From Pontederia crassipes (taxonomy: Eukaryota > Streptophyta > Magnoliopsida > Commelinales > Pontederiaceae), in assembly GCA_030549335.1 (NCBI GenBank), contig JAUKPH010000018.1, positions 9,176,001 to 9,240,000 of the forward strand: 64,000 nt of DNA. Reading direction: 5' to 3'. Under the pieces are notes generated by a model. It worked only from the letters and a program-made list of their open reading frames with translations. It ran no database searches and was not told where the DNA came from. Below, in pieces: positions 57,123 to 64,000 of this stretch (its first letter is position 1; every line of letters starts with the position of its first letter). Made by a program: the position numbers and the translations under genes.

Positions 57123-57410
57123 TCTAAAGTTAAATTTTGTACTGTATCTGGACATCCTATTAGTAAGCCCATTTGGACCGATTTGTCAGATTGTGATATT
57201 ATCTCTCTCATTTAATAAATGTCTGGAACCTTGGGTTACTAATTGGTGGAATACCAGACAATCCGAAACTTTTTTTAATCATATTCAAGAGAAAAATGTT
57301 CTAGAAAAATTCATAGTTTTAGCGGTTCTAGAACCGTCAATGATTGGGGAACCTGCGGATCCATTTGCAACTCCTTTGAAAATTTTACCGGAATGTTATT
57401 TCTTTCCCGT
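57123..57410 (+). pseudogene. Plastid-DNA mosaic (NUPT): matK, cemA and petD fragments
   Basis: Three plastid gene fragments lie end to end. Bases 57123-57200 read as matK ([17 protein letters not shown]). Bases 57202-57315 read as cemA ([18 protein letters not shown], then [10 protein letters not shown]). Bases 57316-57410 read as petD ([20 protein letters not shown]). In plastid genomes these genes are far apart, so the joins are post-transfer or double-strand-break repair junctions. The cemA and petD parts share one reading frame, which produces a 139-codon open frame (57055-57474) with no expected function. Substitutions show that the transfer is not fresh. Confidence 0.85.
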
Positions 57411-58774
57411 AAGATTTTACTTTCTTTTTTGTTATGCTCTTCGCCCATTTTTTAATCCCCAAGGACGAAATTAAATAACGCGTCCACTCTAGAATTGAGA
57501 TACTATTAAATAAAGTTTTATTTATTATGACTTCATAAAGTCCTCCGCTATTAATTGATATATGACGAGTATACTAACCATGTGAAATTCTTCTAAATAA
57601 CCAAAATTTTTAGGAAGACAAAACATTTAGGTCAAATGTGGTTGCAGCCATCCTGCAACAACCTCTTTAGCCAGATGTAACTCATGTCAACGATCTAGTC
57701 GGCCCACATCGATTTTTTATTTTCTCAAATAAATTTTCCACGCACCCATAAAAAATTCCGAGTAGCTCCCCTCCGACATGCCGGAGAATTTGTGACGGCT
57801 TTTATTCCATCAAAACATCCAAAAAAAATTATTCCATAAAAAATCATTTCCATGACCATTTTTCTAACTCTTCAAAATAATTACCACTGAATAAAATTCT
57901 TATAAATAAATTGTCATGTCATGTTTTGAAGTTTGAGCTTGACTTCTACTCGAATTGTTTGTTATTAGCCCATTTTCTTTAAATTTGATCTTGGCTTTTA
58001 CTTGCGTTGTTATCGTATAACAATTAATTATTATATTAAGTTATGATGGGATTAACTTTTCAATAACACATGAACAATGATAGTTTGAAATTATATAATT
58101 ACTAAATGAAATGATAAATATTTGGGGCACACTTGATATCTTTCCCTCTTATTGTTAAATGTAATATGTTTTCTAATATTTTCTTGTCGCAAAATTTGGG
58201 CATCATACGTTATCTCAATTTTTTTTAAAAAAATTACAACAAAATTGAATGAAGATAGTAATGTAAATTATTTAAAATAAAAAAAAAGTTAATTGGTAAA
58301 CAAGTACGAATACATATTTTGGCAACATTTCAGAGGCTGATTGGGGATTTTGCACCGGATGGTCGTCTTTAAAAGTTTTTATTTGATAACATTAGGGATC
58401 CGATCAAATATTAAGAATAATTATAATAATTTAATGTAATAAATTAAGTTTACATAATCACACTAACATATTCCCATTAACTGTTTTCATTAAAGCATAA
58501 TTGCTTATTTGCATTAAGTATTAAGTTTAAATAATGTTTGTTTATCTGAAAGTATTATTCATAATGAAGATGAGTTAAATAAATCTATTCAAAGCAAAAA
58601 AAAAGAAATAGAATGTAAATAAAACATGGAACATGTTTTTAGAAAATTTTCCATCATTAAGTAGTTAAAGAAAACAAAATTATAAACCAATTGGAAAGCA
58701 AGATTGATATCGCAAAAAAAAAAAAATCGGTAGAAATTAGACATGAAATAAAAATTTAATAAAGCCATATTATT
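57411..58774. other. AT-rich intergenic DNA right of the plastid mosaic
   Basis: The stretch 57411-57490 may be one more plastid piece but I cannot identify it. The rest is AT-rich DNA with homopolymers and no supported feature. Confidence 0.45.
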
Positions 58775-59026
58775 TCATTTTATTATTTTGATTTTACAGA
58801 ACTCCGGATTGCTGCAAGTTATTATTGTCACTGATCGCTTAACATTTTCGCAAATCTTAAACAAAAACTTGCCGGGTTTTTTACATAAACGATCCTTAGA
58901 AAAAATAATCAACCTCGTCGAAAAAAAAGAAGCAAACAAAATCAATAGAAAAAGGAATGCTTGCATATCAAGAAAAAGAGAGGATATGAAGGCAATGTAG
59001 CGCCCAAATGGAGCACGCGACGGCAT
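58775..59026 (-). CDS. Possible first coding exon of an unidentified gene
   Basis: A minus-strand frame starts MPSRAPFGRYIAFISSLFLD in a CG-rich context, roughly 300-350 bp downstream of a well-formed promoter (59330-59461). It then enters AT-rich sequence with a hydrophobic stretch and stops after 83 codons. The GC-rich beginning and promoter context are the only support. No family is recognised, and any downstream exons are not visible in the AT-rich DNA to the left. It could equally be a non-coding transcript. Confidence 0.25.
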   Translation of the reverse strand: MPSRAPFGRYIAFISSLFLDMQAFLFLLILFASFFSTRLIIFSKDRLCKKPGKFLFKICENVKRSVTIITCSNPEFCKIKIIK

Positions 59027-59329
59027 GAAAAAGAGGGAGCCGCTCGTGTCACGAAGGAGCGCCCGCCGGAGAGGCGTCCGTCTGCCGAGGCATGTAACTG
59101 CATCAGCCGTCGGAATCGGAAACTGATGCCTGACTAGTGCCCGGAACCAAACTCATGACGAACGGATGCAAAACGCAAATCCAGAGCAAATCAACAACAA
59201 AACCGCGCGGAAAGGGAATGCGAAGAAGACACTCAATGCTTCAGATCGAACACGAAGCCCGTAATTTGGATCACCTGTGCAGAGACGGAGGCGATACAGA
59301 GTGGACGATCGCGGAAGGAAGGGTCGACG

Positions 59330-59461
59330 TTTAGGGTTTAAGGGTCGAAGAGAGAAGGCGGCTGCAGGTGTTGATGTCGAAGTGCGTAGATATAGGAGGC
59401 AACGTATCACGTGCCGTGTGGATGGCATCACATGAGTTGTTTGTGCTCGAAGCTTCTAGAA
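59330..59461 (-). promoter_or_regulatory. Orphan promoter: heat-shock element, G-box, TATA, telo-box
   Basis: Reading the minus strand 5' to 3': a perfect three-part heat-shock element TTCTAGAAGCTTC-type (nGAAnnTTCnnGAA; 59449-59461), a G-box CACGTG (59408-59413), a TATA box CCTATATCTAC (59386-59396) and, in the presumed leader, the telo-box AAACCCTAAA (59330-59339). The spacing of 53 bp (HSE to TATA) and about 50 bp (TATA to telo-box) is what a real heat-inducible promoter would show. A possible leader-intron donor CAG/GTGATC is at 59276. The gene it would drive is not identifiable. Confidence 0.5.
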
Positions 59462-59479
59462 CAAGAAGCCTCTCTTGTT

Positions 59480-62400
59480 ATTTTACCGTTTAATATACTA
59501 TCACAATATCAAGTATTTAAAATTGTGAATAATTTTTTTAGAAGGCAAAAGATAAAATTGTGAATAATTTTTTTTTCTTTTACTATTGTTAATCTGATAG
59601 TTAACTTTATTCAGATTTTTCAACATTTTCTATTCGACATGGAACAGTAAAGAACTTTAGACTCATTTGTAACACACTTTTTCTTAAAAATAAATAAATA
59701 TGTATGCATTTCTTAACAGATAATTAGATTTACAATTATATTATTTTAATTAATTTGGTCATGACATAGATTAATTTTAAGCTTTATTTATTCTTTGAAT
59801 CAGTAATTTGCTTTTACAGGTGTTCACGAGTCAAACTTGACCCGACTAATTTTGGTCGGATTGAATCAAGTCTGATCGCCCCTCTTTGAAGGGTTGAACC
59901 CAATCTTGACATCATTATAACTACTTTCATAGGAGAATTGCATCGTGCAATTGAATATCACGGATCATTACTCTCATTTCATGGCCATGAAATTGATAAG
60001 TTATGAAAATCGAATTAAATCAATCGAGATTCACGAGCCGTGACATTTATTCATGGGTCATGACTTTTCACGCTGAGTTTGATTCGAACATTGCTCCGAC
60101 CAAAAACAAAGCTTCATGGGATCATGATTCCACCAAATTTGATATTAGAAAATATTTCACAGAAATTTTCAAATGCACAAAGCTTTACACTTATGATATG
60201 TTTTTTGAACTATTTGAAAATATTTTATGACTAATTTTTCAAAGTTTGAAAAGGATAAAATCTCATACCAATTCAGATCCAAAACTTCCTTATTTTGATA
60301 TGAAAATGTTTTTCTTTCTTTCTGTCACATGAAAATTCGAACCCACTTTAAATAGAGGCATTTCATAGCTTGAGAAATGGATGTTAAGTTCTGTAACTTA
60401 TGTTTTGAAGATAAAAATGTGAAAAAAAAACTTGAAGAATGATTAAGAATATTTATGTATGGTGTTCTCAGGTGAATATGTGCAGAAGTTCTTCCTTTCG
60501 GGATAGTACTTTTATTTTGTTTTCATTGGGATGCATCATTTTAGGCTTTAAAACTATATCTTTATACTCTCTATAATAAAAAAAATTAGTATCATTTTTA
60601 CCTTTCAACCTTTAATTTTGCGATAATTTACTGCTAAGGCAAATTTAATCGTGTTAGTGCTAATCATGGTTTGTTTATTAGCTTTGAAGAATGTACTTAT
60701 TGTGATCATGAATTTTTTCGATTTTGATTGGATTATTAGTTGATTATATAATTGGACATTGTGATCAATCTATTAATTCATTTTATTTTTCTACAAAACT
60801 ATTTATTAATTGTTAAGTTGAAGCAATTCATGACATAGTCTAGTAGAGCTGGATTGAGTATAAAATTGTGTGGTTTGCCAAATTGACCGATAAGGGCGAT
60901 TTGGTAGTATAGGAATTATATCTCATAGTATTTTGATCTGAATATAATTTATGGTAGAACTAGAGTATTCTCATCTTATTATGATTAAAAATAGTTGATT
61001 TCTCTAATATGTGAGATTCCTAATTCATAAAAAAGTCAAACATGATTATCCATGATTAAATCAATCACTACATAAATTAAATCAGTTTGTTTTTAACTAT
61101 TTCATCCTAGAACTCTAGATATCATTAGATTAGTTTATCCCCTACTTTTATGTAATTATATCTTTGAAACTTTTTTATTTGAAATTATGTCTTCTTTTAT
61201 TAGACTCTAAAGTTAGATAGTTATGTAAGTTAATTTCTTGTGAGATTGACAACTCTGTACTTCTAGTAACTTTTTTACTTGAGCATCTAGTGCAGTATTA
61301 TAATTTTTTGCATCACCATATAAGTCCCAATAGTCCATAACTCATAATCGTCTATTAACCCAAAGTGTAAAAGCTTTAGTTGCCTCATTTTTCATGTAAC
61401 CTCGTTAAAAAACCACCAACAATAATGTTGGTCTAAATCATTCTCTTCCTTACTGCTTCAGTATGACTACTTCACAATGTGACAACTTCACAAGGAGGAC
61501 TAGGAGGACAAGAAGAGGACCTACGACAAAAAGAGCAAGCAAAAGACTATAACAAGAAAAGAAAGAAGAGAGTAGAGAGGATGCTACAACAAGATTAAGG
61601 TTTTCTCAAGCCCTAATTATGCTGAGGGGATCCAATATCAACTCCTCCATTAATGATAAATTGAATGACTGAATTAAAGTGCTTAAGGATTAACTAGACT
61701 CTTATGGAATGGATAATAGGAAAGAAGCATATCTCATAGCATTATGTTAATGCTTTGATCATTATGATTTTGCTACAAAGATCATCTTATTTGACTGAAA
61801 TGACCCTATATATGCACTCTCATCATCAATGTAGATTACATGGATTACAAAGTATATGATATTACAAATGACTTTAAATGTACAAATTATTCAACTTAAT
61901 TTAAAAAATACAATTACATCATTTTAGTAGTATTCATAATTCAATTGTTCTATTTACCAAATATTTTCATTGAATTTGCTACTTGTTATCCCCAATCATA
62001 TAGCTATTGTTTAATCAAATTGCCATCTTCATTGATATTACGATTGTGTTAGCTAGAGTTCATTCTTAATATGTTATGATATATCGCATATATTAATAAA
62101 TATTTATTGTCATATTCGTATAATTTTATCTTTTAAAAGAAATGTCAATGCATGTGCCCCTATATATTGGTGTTTTAACTAGGTTATATAAACATCACAT
62201 GATTGTATGGAACTTGGATATAATAGTGTTATATGAATATTTCTCTATAAAGGATGGTGACTATGGTTGTGAATGGTTGTGCTATGATTCAAAATTGCAT
62301 GCGCTATTGTCATAGTGTGTCACGCCAGATTGTAGCTCTAACTGTTGGGACAATAACAAGGACCTTTAGAACCATAGTGATACATCTTAATCATAGCAAT

Positions 62401-63600
62401 AGAAAAAGTCCACTATGGCCATGCCAACGACCACCATAGCGCACAAATGGAACCATAGCTGGCGAGTTTTAAAATGCAACCGTTTGGGAGGTTGCCTACA
62501 AGAAGGTCATAGCAAGCTTGATCAAGCCGTATCACATGAATAGAAACCATGGTGGAGGATTTCGAAAATGAAACTTTTACCTTTTCCCTATGAGTGAACC
62601 ATGCACGACTTATTCAACCCTAACACCCATACATTGATCTTAATGGGCCAATGGGTCGATTTGATGAACAGTAATCGATGTTTAGATTATTTTAGTTATA
62701 CCCCAAGTAATTCTTGTGCAATTATGACAATGATTAAGACTATTTTAATGATTGTTTATGATATGCTCACATAGGTACAGATTGCATGAAAAATTGAAAT
62801 TAGTGAATTAAAACAGGGAATAATGTTGGTGCCTTGACTTTTTCCAGTGCACATTGCGCGTTCAAACTTCTAACAACCATTGGATTAAATCATGGTGCTA
62901 ATAATGAAAACCACCTTTCATATTGGTTTTATCCTCCTCTTGTACTTTATTTACCACTTTTCCTCTTGTCCTTCCATAACTACATCCTAGCTTGTCACCT
63001 AGATGATCATCACCTCACTCGCTTCTCAACCAAGAAACTACTGCAATCACAAAGCTAGCAGGATGATTTGTTCCTATTCTCAAGAGATCAACATTGTCGG
63101 GGCATAGTATCATTCCATTCTCCTATTTGGGCTCGCCTTTCTAGAATTTTTCGTAGATGAAGATCATTAATAGCATTACAGAGAGTTGTCGCTCATAGTT
63201 AGTCTAAGATAAGTGCACTTTTTGCTCTAAGAAAGATTTGACATGATTGTTTGTGAAAGATTCAGAAGTAGAGTGTATAAAACCTTCTCGTAATGTTTAA
63301 GTTGATGCAATATATTTTCTTGTTTGAAAGAGATTAAATCTCAAATATTTTTTTGATTTATTCTCTAAAGACCACTTTCTGGGTTGGATGTTTGCAAAAC
63401 TCAAACTTAAACTAACATTTTGTTGGAGGTGACTCTATGCTCAAACTTAAACAAATTGGATAGGGGAGTGACCCACCTTGTACAAATGACATGTGGATCA
63501 AAGGAAATACATATCAAGGAAGATGCGGACTGCTGGAAGGACAAAATTGTTAAGATGATCTATGTTGTGACGAACATAGTAGTAAGGCCAAGGGAAGGAG
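59480..63600. other. AT-rich intergenic DNA
   Basis: No gene or element with clear ends is visible. Local features are short GACCCGA phrases at 59830-59900, a patch of CCATAG/CTATGG motifs at 62260-62560, and short frames (60003-60230, 62834-63058) without recognisable domains. The last part (63420-63600) ends in a purine-rich AAGGGAAGGAG tract that may be the polypurine tract of the LTR that follows. Confidence 0.45.
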
Positions 63601-64000
63601 TGTTGGACAATAGTTAAAATGTATGCCCTAAACTCAATCGGACGATCTCGATTGAATCGAACCAATGATGATTGAATAAATTAAGGTCGTTGATATTTAA
63701 GTTATTATATGATTAATAGGTATAATGGATGACCATAATGGTATTGCTCTCCATAATAACCTATTATTCTTCATCAAGAATGAGGGAGAAGAAGTTACAA
63801 AATTTCTCTCTCTATTCATTATATAATAATGTATGAGCTGGCTCTCTCTTTTCCATTCTTTTTCTCCACTTTTCATCTTCTTCTCCACAGTAATTGTGGT
63901 GCTAAATGTGTGTGCAAGTCTCCCTGATATCTTGGCGTGGATACCATTAGAGAGATGGCACTTGCGATCCTCTCTGGCGAATTTACTGTCCATTGGATAG
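63601..64000 (+). repeat. Partial LTR, probably copia, cut by the window edge
   Basis: A purine-rich tract (63590-63600) is followed directly by TGTTGGACAATAG, a typical polypurine tract and LTR start. Near the end, GGCGTGGATACCATTAGAGA (63933-63952) is a phrase I associate with plant copia LTRs. If correct, this is a 3' LTR on the plus strand, and the degraded internal part lies to its left. The right end is outside the window. Confidence 0.45.

Noticed and set aside
59085..59135. GCATCAG...CTGATGC hairpin as a snoRNA or terminator
   Set aside because: The 7-bp stem around a 16-base loop lacks proper C and D boxes and lies inside a leader-like region; chance is likely.
60003..60230. 75-codon frame
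   Set aside because: No family resemblance and no promoter or splice context; expected by chance in 4 kb of AT-rich DNA.

Overview
This is nuclear DNA from a flowering plant. The evidence is plant-only transposon families, spliced plant genes and a plastid-DNA insert. A monocot is likely because the PPR gene is very GC-rich at its 5' end and AT-rich towards its 3' end. The species cannot be named from the sequence. There is no operon, CRISPR array, rRNA or tRNA gene. Most of the window is nested transposons around a few host genes.

Layout. 1-9474: a LINE remnant split by a 7.95-kb CACTA element (775-8725, TSD AAT) with broken TNPA-like and TNP2-like genes. 9475-16933: a decayed minus-strand Ty1/copia retrotransposon whose left LTR is split by a 2.95-kb insertion carrying many copies of TGATAACTTG. 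17157-20101: a PPR gene with two stops and one frameshift. 20102-22734: exon-like sequence I cannot identify. 22735-25271: an XCP-like papain-type cysteine protease gene, minus strand, whose last exon is split by a 1,015-bp hAT element with a perfect 8-bp TSD. 25755-29912: a MULE deletion derivative with a mudrA-like N-terminal fragment (itself split by a 745-bp CACTA derivative) and an antisense GRF zinc-finger gene. 30816-31948: another CACTA derivative. 32283-34520: a repeat related to the 2.95-kb insertion, itself split by a 750-bp hAT derivative.

34971-38508: degenerate minisatellite and AT-rich intergenic DNA. 38509-39642: a young 5'-truncated RTE-type LINE with an 18-bp TSD and an open reverse-transcriptase frame. 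40788-42771: the only host gene that looks intact, a three-exon plant intracellular Ras-group LRR (PIRL) gene on the minus strand. 43331-64000: mainly AT-rich repeats, including a probable 3.36-kb solo LTR, a tRNA-derived SINE, a small MITE, an LTR-like block, a mosaic of plastid matK, cemA and petD fragments, an orphan promoter with a heat-shock element, and a partial LTR at the right edge.

The genes do not form a pathway. The main biology is insertional history: at least five host/element or element/element nestings can be read to the base from target-site duplications. I found no convincing new functional system. The best leads are the hAT-disrupted protease, the MULE with a GRF zinc-finger cargo gene, the GATAACTT-rich insertion, the fused plastid fragments and the heat-shock-type orphan promoter.
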